A stretch of 64,000 nucleotides of DNA from Castor canadensis (taxonomy: Eukaryota > Chordata > Mammalia > Rodentia > Castoridae), in assembly GCF_047511655.1 (NCBI RefSeq), contig NC_133387.1:20330353-20394352 (forward strand), given 5' to 3'. Below, piece after piece: positions 1 to 10,558 of this stretch. A program made the position numbers and the translations under genes. The notes under the pieces are model-generated. The model worked only from the letters and a program-made list of their open reading frames with translations. It did not search any database and was not told where the DNA came from. Position 1 is the stretch's first letter. Each line of letters starts with the position of its first letter.

Positions 1-78
1 GCAGCTAACCCAATTGATAGAGCACCTGTCTAGCAAATGAAAGACCCTGAATTCAAATCCCAGTACCACTGAAAAAGT
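1..78 (+). mobile_element. ID-like SINE tail, cut by window start
   Basis: GATAGAGCACCTGTCTAGCA then AATTCAAATCCCAGTACCAC, the tRNA-derived right half of the composite SINE. Its left part lies outside the window. Confidence 0.7.
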
Positions 79-84
79 AAATAG

Positions 85-215
85 ATACAATGGAGCCTGG
101 CTCTGCTGACACCTTGATTTTGAACTTTTGGCTTCCAGAACTGTGAAGAATAAATTTCTAATGTTTTAAGCCACCCAGCTTATGATAATTTATCACAGAA
201 GCTTGAGGAAAACCA
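85..215 (+). mobile_element. MLT1-type LTR, 3' end (copy 1 block)
   Basis: TGCTGACACCTTGATTTTGA and GTTTTAAGCCACCCAGCTTA are the typical 3' part of MLT1. Paralogous to 57180-57290. Confidence 0.65.
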
Positions 216-1810
216 ACAGAGGCACTAAGGAATAAAAACCAGAAGAATCAGAATATTTCTGTTCATAGGAAGACAGTTTGAGAATTCTCAATAATACTAA
301 TAAACAGGCATTATCTTTAATTTTCAATATTATCCCAAGGTTGAAGCATCGGTATTGTTTTTCCTAATTAAGATTGCTAATGGACCCTAGAGGCTGACTC
401 TAGGTCATCTTTTCGCTCAATAGCTCAGTCACCTGAGCTGTTAACATCTCTGAGTCATAGACAATAAGTAGCACTGTGACCTTTCTGCTCACTGACTTTC
501 TGACTTTCTGGAAGCTTTGCCATGCCCAGGAAGAAAGAAGATCATGAGGCTATGACCTAAAATGAAGTTCTGTTCTACTCACAGTTAGGAAGAAATTGCT
601 AATAACGGAAAGCACCTACTTCTAGTATAGAGCAGAATAGGCAGAATTGAAGAATGAATATTAATGGTCTCTCAGATCCTATCTTAGCTCTCTAGTCTCT
701 AGTGAGGACAGAAGTAAAAATTTGATCATCAAGACTGGTATTTTCAACATCATCCCTTACTCCAAAATGATTATCTTACATCCAGTTTAAGAACATGGTG
801 CAGTTTTTGAAATTCATGATTAGTTGTAGAGTCCTTCATGGAATGACTTTAGATTCATGTGAGTATGCATCACGGGTTGCAACAATTAAGAGACCCAGCT
901 TCAGTTTTCTCATCTGTAAGCTTGCAGTAGAAACTTTCCACCCATGTTCCATCCATCCCTCCAGCTATCCAGCAGATATTATTGGGACAAAGGGAAAACA
1001 GCAATTAATGAAACAGACAAAAATTCTTTTCCCTTGGAGGAAGCTCCAAGAGAAAACACACTTCTCCCATGAAGCTTACAGTCTAGTGAATAGAAACAGA
1101 ATGATCCAGGAAGAAACAAATGTGTGCGTGTGTATATATGTATATATATATGTGTGTGTGTGTGTATATGTGTGTATGTATATATACGGTTAAAAAATTA
1201 TGTTAAAAAATACTGTAGAGATAAAGAAAGCAGATGGAAGCAAATAGAGTGTCAAAAGACATGACTGACTTTGCATAGTATGTTAAAGTAAGTCCTCACT
1301 GAGAGGATGATAAGTAAGCAAAGGAATGAAGCTATAAGGCAGAGCATCCCAGACTGGGAGAGTAGCAAGGGCAAAAGCCTAGCTTGTGTAATTTTTAAGT
1401 AATGGATAATGTTTTATTGTGCTCTAACTACTCTCCCTAACTTCACTAGAGGCTGACCTTATGGACCAATTAAAAAATGCTGCCAGGAAACCTATAGAGT
1501 TTGACGTTACCCTATTGACAACAAATGAAGAAAAACAAATGAACTGGCTAGAATTGAAAATAAAATTAATCAATTAATCAAACTTGATTGTACCTTTAGG
1601 GTATTTGTCTTCTAAGGCTGAAAGGCCAACTGAACAAGACTAATTTCAAATAAAAGTGTTTATTTAGCTTTCCCAGTGGATACATGGGATAATTAATTGG
1701 GTTGAACCCTCATTTGATAATTTTAAAATGTTTAATGGTTCTCTGATTATAAAATGTGCTTGTTAGGGTGAAAATCTTGTAAAAGAATAACAAAAATGAA
1801 TTTAAATTGT
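216..1810. other. Duplicated block, left part (pairs with 57290-59090)
   Basis: Non-coding. Clear but diverged alignment to 57290-59090 (for example AGGCTGACTCTAGGTCATCT against AGACTGACTCTAGGCCATCT; TTTTCTCATCTGTAAGCTTG in both). Open frames here are not conserved between the copies, so they are not genes. Confidence 0.8.
1121..1187. repeat. (TG/TA)n microsatellite
   Basis: Alternating TG and TA dinucleotides for 67 bp. The paralogous site near 58430 has only a few such bases, so it expanded in this copy. Confidence 0.95.
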
Positions 1811-2829
1811 TACCCTATAAGATAGAAAGAAAACTTATTATCACCTACATCTTTCTAAATAGACTTTCCTTTTATTTCTAAATTCTATTGACTTGGTAGT
1901 GAAAATAGCTTGATTTAAATTACAGTTTTGGTTACTGTCATTTTTCATATCATTTATTGGTCCATTTTCAAATAACCACTTTTGGTTTTGGCATCTGAGA
2001 TATTTCTTACTGATTTGAGTAAGTTCTTTTATCAGAAGGAAATTACCAATTCATTTTCTGTCACATCAACAGCAAATAGTTTTTTCCAAATGGTATGTTT
2101 ACCACCTATTATTTTTGCACAACTTTTTTATTTTCAGAGTTTATATTTTATAGTTATGCATACTCATTACTAAAGCCAAAAATGTTTATTTCTAAAAATT
2201 TTACTGTTGAGATCCTTTTGAATTTTACTAAAAATTATTTTTGACAAGAGACACTCTAATCTGTATGCCTTTTTATTCCCTAAAATGAAGTGAAATCTCT
2301 TGATTACACAATAAGTAGCACCCAAGTGTTTAGTGATGAGAGATGCTGAATTATCAGGAGGCTATTGATGTGACTGAAGGGGGCTGGGCAGTTGGGCGTC
2401 ATGGGATCTGAGTGAGACACGCATCCCTTTAGGTTCCAATTGTAGTTTGGCATTATCTGCCCAGCATTTGCTTCTTTTCACCAATGGGATAAGTCCTGTC
2501 CTTCTATTTTCTGGGACTTGCAGGACAGCCACAATGACTCCAGGATCTCCACAGTAGTTTGTGTCCATTTCTCCAGCCCATTCCCAGATGACGGGTAGTG
2601 CTTGGGACATGAGGACACACTCCTTTCCTCTCTGCTTCCCATCACCAGCTCTCTTATTTTCCATGCCCAGTTCACTTTCTCCTCTCCCCAGTTACTCTCT
2701 ATATAGTGTGACTTGTCCTCAGACTTCTAGCCAGAGTAACTCCATCCTTTAGTTCTTCGTGCCAGACTACAGCACTCCTTCCCATGGTCAGATAGCGTCT
2801 TCTGGGGTCAGCAAGATGCCTGATAAGAG
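1811..2829. other. Intergenic, no recognised feature
   Basis: AT-rich to 2340, then more GC-rich. This and the next segment up to about 4530 have no counterpart in the 57-64 kb block. Short open frames look like chance. Confidence 0.6.
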
Positions 2830-2840
2830 CAAAAACAGAG

Positions 2841-3020
2841 GGGCACCAGTGGCTCATGCCTGTGAGCCTAGCTACTCAGGAGGCAGAGAGCAGGAGGATT
2901 GTGGTCCAAAGCCAGCCTAGGCAAATGGTTCGCGAGACCCTATCTCGAAGACACAAAGGGCTGGTGGAGTGGCTCAAAGTGTAGGCCCTGAGTTCAAGCC
3001 CCAGTATAGCAAAACAAGAA
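2841..3020 (+). mobile_element. Composite B1/ID-like SINE
   Basis: B1-like left half (GTGGCTCATGCCTGTGAGCC), linker with CGAGACCCTATCTCG, ID-like right half (GAGTTCAAGCCCCAGTATAG). Perfect 11-bp target duplication CAAAAACAGAG at 2830-2840 and 3021-3031. Confidence 0.9.
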
Positions 3021-3689
3021 CAAAAACAGAGTTCACATAAACATGTAACTTTCCCAGGGTCCGTGTCCTGTATTTGGGCCCATAGGTGCTTCCACTGTTT
3101 TGACCTTGGCTGGCACAGCCCCAGATTTCTGGTATGACTTAGAGTCATATAAGTAAGAATTTGGTGTTGGGGGTGCTGAGGTTGTTGGACGCTTTGGGGG
3201 TTCCCAGGTGATAGCTCTTTGGGAGATATCCCTCCTTATTGTTGTCTACTGCTTTGTAATAAATGCTATTAAAACTCATCTTACTCATTCTTTGAACTGT
3301 TGCACTATCCCAGTTTGGAGATATACGACTCTTTAGATGTCCTGAGAAAATACAGACCACACTCCCTTTTCCTCCCTCCTCAGAAAACAAGTTCCCTACT
3401 TAACCACAGAGCAGAGTAGATCTAATGCACAACTGTAGTATATACCCTCAGATTTTCTCCCCATCATGGTGGCTTTTGAGTCCAAAAACAGTGAACACAT
3501 TTTGGGATGAATTCACTGTATTTGTTAGAATTTTTAAACTGAAGAAGATACTGAAGACTGCAAAGTTCTCATTATTCAAGATGCAAATGCTGAAAATAAA
3601 ATCAGGAATAAAAAGGAAATTATTTTTATTAGCACATTTCTCCTTTTATCTGTCTGTGGTTTTGTTGTTGCTTGTTTGGTTGGTTTTTG

Positions 3690-4010
3690 GCAGTACTGGG
3701 GTTTGAACTTGGGACCTAGTGCTTGCTAGGCAGCGGCTCTGTCATTTGAACCTTACCCCTAGCCCTTTTTGCTTTGGCTTTTGCTTTGAGATAGGGGCTA
3801 ACCTTATACCTGGGCTGGCCTGGCCACGGTCCTCCTATTTATACTTCCTGTGTAGCTGGGATGACAGGTGCTCACCTCTGTGGCCAGCTTTCATTGTTTG
3901 AGATGGGGGCTCAGTAATTTTTTTTGCCTGGGCTGTATGGAACTGTGATTCTCCCAATTTCCACCTTCCCCATTGATTGAATTATAGGTGTGAGCTACTG
4001 TACCTAACCT
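3690..4010 (-). mobile_element. Composite SINE, long form, minus
   Basis: Reverse complement of the ID-like end (CAGTACTGGGGTTTGAACTT), followed by two B1-like segments (3800-3890 and 3900-4005). Confidence 0.8.
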
Positions 4011-4126
4011 GCTTTTTTTTCCTTTAAACCTCTGGTTAAATTCAAGTGAAATTAAAAGGGCATATTGTTAATTAAAGAAAGCCAAACTTTTAATCTTATA
4101 ACCTAAATTTTGGGCTTTTTTGTTTG

Positions 4127-4268
4127 CTTGTTTGTTGTTTCTTCAGGACTAAGCCTCACTATGTAGCCCAGATTGTCCTGGAACATGCTATTTTTCCCAG
4201 ACTGGCTTCAAGTTCCCTAACCTCCTGTGTTGGTCCTACAAGTGCTGGAAGTATAGGTGTGCATCAAA
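4127..4268 (-). mobile_element. B1-like SINE
   Basis: CTCACTATGTAGCCCAGATT then GGCTTCAAGTTCCCTAACCT and AGTGCTGGAAGTATAGGTGT, the reverse complement of a B1 monomer. Confidence 0.75.
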
Positions 4269-4786
4269 AACCTAAGTTTTTATCAAGAAAATCATACAAT
4301 CACAGGAGAGAAAAACTATTCACAGAAATGTGCACTAAAGAAATATCACTGGGCTCTAGCTTAAAATTGCTTCCTTTATAAAATTTTTATACATTTTGTA
4401 TACATCCAAACAATCCCATTGATAATTTGTGGCTGTGAACGTAAATAGTAAAGATGTGGATAGAATGTGTATGAATCAAGGGTCCACTCACAAGAACAGA
4501 AACCATGCTATGATTTTTGAACATTGGATATTTAACTGAAACACTTGGTTACACACTTGCAGAAGAGCTGGGATAACAAATGGAGGAGTGAGGCAACCAA
4601 AAAGGTAGCAGTAGCAGGAAGAGACTACAGTCCCTACAGATGGAGGACAGGGGAGGAAGTGGTGTTTCCTAATCACAGAAACTGTTTTCTGGTGTCCTCT
4701 GGCAGGAGACAGATCAACGCGGAGGCTGCCAGGCAAGAGTTAGGAACACAGATGGAATGCGACTTCTTTTGGAGACATCACTCAAG

Positions 4787-4813
4787 GGAGAGAGAGAGAG
4801 AGAGAGAGAAGAG
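4787..4813. repeat. (GA)n microsatellite
   Basis: GA dinucleotide run; the paralogous site near 59390 is instead a GGAA-rich purine tract. Confidence 0.95.
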
Positions 4814-5685
4814 TTGAAAGAAAGAGAAATAAAATATATGGTTTTTCCTTTCTCCAGCCCTCCAACCCCGCACTGAGCAAACTCAGAAGAGGCCATCTGA
4901 CTCCTCCACCATCATGCAAAATGGAGGAGGGCAAGGGTGGAGAATTGGTCTGAAAGCCAATAGACCATGACCAGCAGAGGATGAGGTGATTTGGTAACTG
5001 AGGATGGAGTTTGACTCTGGGATAGAGTCAGGAGCATAGAGATGGGGGAGGTACAAAGTGGTCCTTAATGCTCTTCAATAATATTTTAGAAAAAGTGCTT
5101 GTAACAAATGTGGCAAAATGTTAGCATTTGTTAAATTTGAGTGGCTATAAGGCCAGATGCTCATTCTTTTAGTTTCTGTATATTTCTAGATAATTGCAAT
5201 ATTTCATAACAAGAAATACAACAGAAAAAAAGAAATTGCCATATTAATGGTAACTTTCTTGTTCAGACTCACCCTTATTTCCCACCCCATTCTCAGGGAT
5301 GCCATCTATTTCTTAATAAGCACTGGTAATTTGTGGGTTTCATTGACTCTGCCATCTCTGGTGTGACTCTTTAGCATGATGGCACATTAAAGCAAGGCAG
5401 GAGCGAGGCAGACTAGAATTGGGACAGGTGACATGTGCCCAAAGCAAGAAAAAATCTACAGCTAGGACTGCAAAACTGCTAGGACAACAAAATTATTTGT
5501 TATACTAAATACTCTTTTAAGAAAGCACGCACTTGCATTTCTCCTAGGCATATCCCTCCTCATTGGTTACAATATTAGTAGAGAAACAACCTTTCTACAA
5601 TTTCTCTGACCTTGATCCATACAAGTAATGCATCTAGGATCTAAGAATGCCTAGCTGAACATTTCTTTTGATCATAACAATGTGT

Positions 5686-5880
5686 TCACCAGTGGCTCAC
5701 ACCTATAATCCTAGCTACTCAGGAGGCAGAGATCAGGAGGATCACAGTTCAAAGTCAGCTCAGCCAAATAGTTCATGAGACCCTATCTCAAAAAAACCCA
5801 TCACAAAAGTAGGGCTGGTGGAGTGGCTTAAGGTGTAGGCCCTGAGTTCAAACCCCAGTACCACAAAAAAAAAAAAAAAG
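5686..5880 (+). mobile_element. Composite B1/ID-like SINE
   Basis: Complete copy with A tail: AATCCTAGCTACTCAGGAGG, CATGAGACCCTATCTC, GGGCTGGTGGAGTGGCTTAA, GTTCAAACCCCAGTACCAC. Confidence 0.9.
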
Positions 5881-6139
5881 CCCTACATTAATGGCAATAG
5901 TATTTTGCTTGTCCAGACTTGCTCTTATCTCCCATTCAATCTCCAAGGATGTCACAATAAACACTGGCACCTTCCTGAACGTCAAAGATTATTCCATCAT
6001 CTGTGTTGATTTCTTTGCTCTGGTGGCATATTAAAAGCAAGGTGTGAGCAAGAAGGGTAAAGAGAAGAGGAAGGCAAGAGGGAGGGGGCCAGAAAACTTG
6101 GGAGGAACAACAAATACCTTAAGCTTTCCCGAAGCCTGC

Positions 6140-6250
6140 CTTTCTTTAACTTGGCTTGGACATTTACCACTTTGGTGGCCTTGAACAAGTCCTTTGGCCT
6201 CCCCATGCTTCCATTTCCTCTTCTGTAAAATGTGAGATAAGAGTTGGATT
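6140..6250 (+). mobile_element. MIR SINE fragment (copy 1 block)
   Basis: CCTTGAACAAGTCCTTTGGC followed by TTCCATTTCCTCTTCTGTAA is the MIR core. Paralogous to 60180-60285. Confidence 0.7.
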
Positions 6251-6335
6251 CAATGAGGTCACACATTCAAAGAGCTCTTCACACTGTGTTGGTGCACAAT
6301 GAACTGTCAATACATGATCCTTGATATTGTCATAT

Positions 6336-6341
6336 TTTATT
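6336..6341 (-). promoter_or_regulatory. Candidate polyadenylation signal of AKR1B copy 1
   Basis: AATAAA on the minus strand about 290 nt after the stop codon. A similarly placed AATAAA-like motif occurs downstream of exon 10 in the duplicate (near 60318). The implied 3' UTR of about 300 nt is reasonable for an AKR1B gene. Not verified by transcript data. Confidence 0.5.
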
Positions 6342-6631
6342 CTTTTTATCTTTGTATTACCAGTGTTAGCAAAGTTTCTGGTTTGTTAACAAACATTTAG
6401 TCAGACAAGTAGCGAAAAAATCATTGGCTTATCTGCGTTGTACTTTCCTGTGACAATCAGCTTCTTGTTGAACACACAGGTCTAAATCCATCATTGCCTA
6501 GTTTGTGGCCTACAAAGCTGGCACACAGTATGACCTCAGATAGGCTTGGCTAAAAAATAGGACTCAGGAAGTGAGTTCCATTTCAGCGAAGGGAGGGAAG
6601 CCATGAAGTAATCTCTTTGGCACATTCAGCT

Positions 6632-6674
6632 TCAGTATTCAGCGTGGAAAGGATAATCCTCCAAATGAATTGTG
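6632..6674 (-). CDS. AKR1B10: AKR1B copy 1, exon 10 (codons 303-316 and stop)
   Basis: 43 nt including TGA. With the two bases of exon 9 it encodes [14 protein letters not shown], the flexible C-terminal tail that covers the active site. The acceptor is GGCACAG after a T-rich tract. The intron before it (6675-8578) contains LINE-2 and a SINE. Confidence 0.92.
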
Positions 6675-9600
6675 CTGTGCCAATAAGCATGAAGAATAAA
6701 AAGTTTCAGAAAAAACAACTCTGGTATAAGAGGCGTGCCCTCCACCCCACCCCCCAAGACTTTGTGACAACACAAGAAGGGGTCTCGTGCCTTGACCTTC
6801 CCGCAAATAGATGGGAGAAAGAAGGGCAATTAAGTATTGACCAGGTTACCAGAATGAAGTTAATTCCGGTGGCTCTTAAGAAGGCTGGCGCCAAGTCATC
6901 TGCCTTCAAACATTGTCTCAATTCATTCTCACAACATTGGAATTGCTGTGAGCACTAAATGAGATAGTAATACAGCCAAAGGGCGTCAGATCCTTGACAC
7001 ATGCTAAGCTAACATTGAGAGGATAGCCGCTGTAATTACTATTATCTCCCCTACTTTGGAGATAAAGAAACCATCATGGTGAAGTTAAGAAGTTTACTAA
7101 AAGCCAAATACCACAAGTAAGTGGTAGAGCTGGGATTAGAAGCCAGATAGGTTTACTCCTGAGCCCACAACCCACTACTTTCTCTGATACATCCAAATCT
7201 CTATCTGACCTTCCTTCTTCTGTATCCAAAGGCATCACAAACATATCTCAAACCAAACAGCTGATTTCTTCCCCTAAATGGCAACTCCATTCTTGTGTTA
7301 CTCAGGCAAAAAGAAGAGCAAACGAACAATAACTAAGCACCATCTTTGACTGCCAATTTGTTGGCAAATTCAATGGGATCTTCCTCATCACCTTTATCAC
7401 CATGACCCAGTGACTCTCAGTCTCCCTGATCTCTCACGGCATAAGCCTATGAACTTCTTTTAAAACATGTCAGCTCATGCCACACCTCGCTTAGAACCTT
7501 CTGATGGCTTCACAGTTCACTCAGAGTCAAAATCAAAGTCCTCCCATGGTCTATACCACCTGCATTCTTTAAGCCCCATACCTGTCTCTGATTCCATTTC
7601 CTCTTACCTTCTCACTCACTGCTCCAACCTCTCTGAATATCTTACTCAAATGCTCTAAACACCACACCTCAGGGTCTTCACACCTGCTGCTGTCACTGCA
7701 AAAAATGTTCTAGCCCCAAATTTTCACAAGACTTGTCCCTCACTTCCTTCAGGTTTCAGCTCAACTGTCACCTTGTCAACAAAACTGCCCCATCCACCCC
7801 ATATAAGCTATCATTTCCTCCAGGACCCATTACTTTCTATCACTCCACTTTGTTTTTCAAGGTCAGATGGCCTTTCCATCTGACATGTGTATTTTAAATT
7901 ACATCTGTTCCCCCTCACTAGCATGTTAGCCTATGGAAGTAGGAATTTTGTGATATTGCAAGCAATTATTGAGTAATAAATGAATACTTCTGCCTCCTAC
8001 GTGTTACAGGCTAATGACCACCAATCCTATCCTAAAATTCTAGCTCTACATCAAGAAGTTCAGAGAATGAGATGGTACAGTGGCTCATGCTTGTAATTCC
8101 AGCTACTTGGAAGGGGGAGATAAGAGGATCACAGCTTGAGGTCAGCCTGTGCAAAAAGCTCAGAAGACCCCATCTCAACACAACAAGTATGGCACGGTGG
8201 TGCATGCCTGTGTTGGGGGGTAGGTAGGAAGATCATGGTCAGGTGCCAGCCCCAGGCAAAAAATGTGAGCCAATATCTGAAAAGTTACTAAAGCAATAAA
8301 GGCTGAAGGAGTGGCTCAGGTGGTAGCCTGGCTAGCAAGTGCCTGGGCTGAGTTCAAACCCCAAGTACCACCCAAAAAACCAGAGAATGAGCAATAATTA
8401 AGAATGTGTCTTTCTCCATAATGATTCCCAGAGACTCCAGTTTTAATAGTTCAAAACTACCAGAAAATAGCATTTGAAAACAAAAGTCATTCCAGCTGCT
8501 TTGTAACCCTTCCAACTAATTCTCTACAACTTTATAAAACCTCTTGATGATCCTCTTAGTTAACCCCATGCTACTTACTCAGCCACGACACAGGCCCTCC
8601 AGTTTCTGTTGAAGCTGAGGATGGCAGCCATCTCCTCATCACTCAAGGTGAAGTCAAAGACCTAGGAAGGCAAGAGTTTCAAAGCATTCTTGATAAGGTG
8701 ACTCGGATCTAAGACCTCCTGGGAGTGAGCTCATATTCACAGCACATGAGGGCCACAGCAGTTTTTCCATTATTTCCATGGATACAAATTATATTTGAAT
8801 TAGGTTCTACACACAAAGACTGCACTATTTCGGTTCAGTGTTCAAAAAGGCAGGAGACTGGGCTTGTAGACACGAAACCTCAGGGTGAGCAAAGTCAGTG
8901 TTGCCTAAGGACACTGGTTCTTCCAGAAGGACACTTCTCAAGTCCAGTCCATAGCTTCTAGGCTGCTAGAAGGTGGGCAGGTTGGCCAAAACAGTCTGCA
9001 TTTGTGTGTAGCCTATAACTTAACTATTAAAGGGTAAGCAAAGGCCTTCTTGATGATATAAACCATTACTGTGCTCCTGTCCCTCCTCCAGTCCATCCCT
9101 GGCACATGGGTCATTCGTCTCAGCACTACTGAGGCCAGCTCCCTGGCCTAAGAGTTGACAAGGTAATAAGAAAGATGGACACACAAACAAAGCAGGGATG
9201 GGATGAAAAGCCCAGTGTGAGGGCCACCCCATCCCCTGCCCCACTGAGGAATACTAGATGACCAGCCAATGTCTTACCTGAAAGTTCTCAACTATGTGTG
9301 CCGGGGTTACAGACTTGGGGATCACTACCACAGTTCTCTGGACATGAAACCGGATCAGAATCTGCACAGGAAGAAAGGACAGCATGTTTTCACTTATCTA
9401 CAAGGAACCCTCCTTCTACTGAAAGGAAAAATACAGTAGCTCTGTGGCTTTAGCTACAAAGCTAATCTTGACTGAGCATTTAATAGTTGGAGACATTCTC
9501 TAGTACTCCTCTTTTCTATCTTAATCCTAGTAGCAATCCTTTGACTCCCCTGTTTAGGAATGAAGAGGGTGGTTTGGGCATCCCAAGGCTGGGACATGGT

Positions 9601-10512
9601 ACAGTGGCATCTGAATCCAAAGCCATGCTCTTGTGGATCAGCTTGAGGGCTTGGCAGGAAACCAATGGACAGAGGCCACCTTTGATTCAGTAATACCTGG
9701 TGTGTTTCTGGACCCCAATAGACTTACAGGCAAGCACAGATGGACTTTGTTTGCCATTTCCTTCCCCTCAAAGGGATTCAGTGAAGACAGTAATAATAAA
9801 ATGCAAGACTACAAGAATGGTATGCTGGATTTAAAAAAAACTATATTGTACCTGGGCTGAGGTTTTATTGTGCTTTGCAGCAATCTCCTTAATCCTGGGA
9901 TCCTCCAGTAGTGAAGGGTCCTTTGGTTTGGCCCTAGAAGCAGAAAGATGGATGGTATGAATAATCACTATTGCTTCTATATGCAGATATCGTTACTCCA
10001 ATGATGGTCTCAAAGGTGAACATCACAGTTTTACCTAAGAGATAAGTTTGAGACCTGAAAATTTTGTGTCTTTCCCATATACCCATTCATGGGCTCTGAA
10101 GCCTCATCAAATTGCAAAGGTTGGTCCTGCACTGGGTGTCAGACCTGGAGTATTCCCATAGAGTCAAGCATGCTGCATTTTTTAAAAACACCTTTTTCCA
10201 CTGTAATTCCATTGGGATGTGTAAAACAAATTACCTTAGACACATTTTTCTATCTGGTAATACCTACTTAACCAATTGTAAAATAATATTTCTAAGAGTA
10301 TCAAGAAAACTCATCCCTCAGAAACCTCACCAAGGTCTCTCTGGGGAGCCTAGAGGGCAGTAGGCTGTGACAGTGATGCCCTTAGAGTGGCAGTACTGGA
10401 TCAGTTTGTCCTGGGTGAGGTATGGGTGACATTCAACCTGCAAGAGTGAAGAAGCTGTATCACTGGGGAAGTTGGCCTGTTTTTGAGCAGGTCATAGGAG
10501 TTCTACACTCAT

Positions 10513-10558
<46 letters not shown>

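Larger units (their letters stand above)
4531..6331. other. Duplicated block, downstream of AKR1B copy 1 (pairs with 59160-60320)
   Basis: Non-coding. GGAAGTGGTGTTTCCTAATC pairs with GGAAATGGTGTTTCCTAATT near 59265. It contains a local second copy of one part (5240-5420 against 5885-6055) with a SINE between. Confidence 0.75.

Noticed and set aside
795-1193. 132-residue open frame
   Set aside because: It runs into a TG/TA microsatellite and is not conserved in the paralogous block at 57.8-58.4 kb.
2362-2752. Overlapping open frames on both strands
   Set aside because: Mutually overlapping, no recognisable domain, no splice context and no paralogue; most likely chance in a GC-richer patch.
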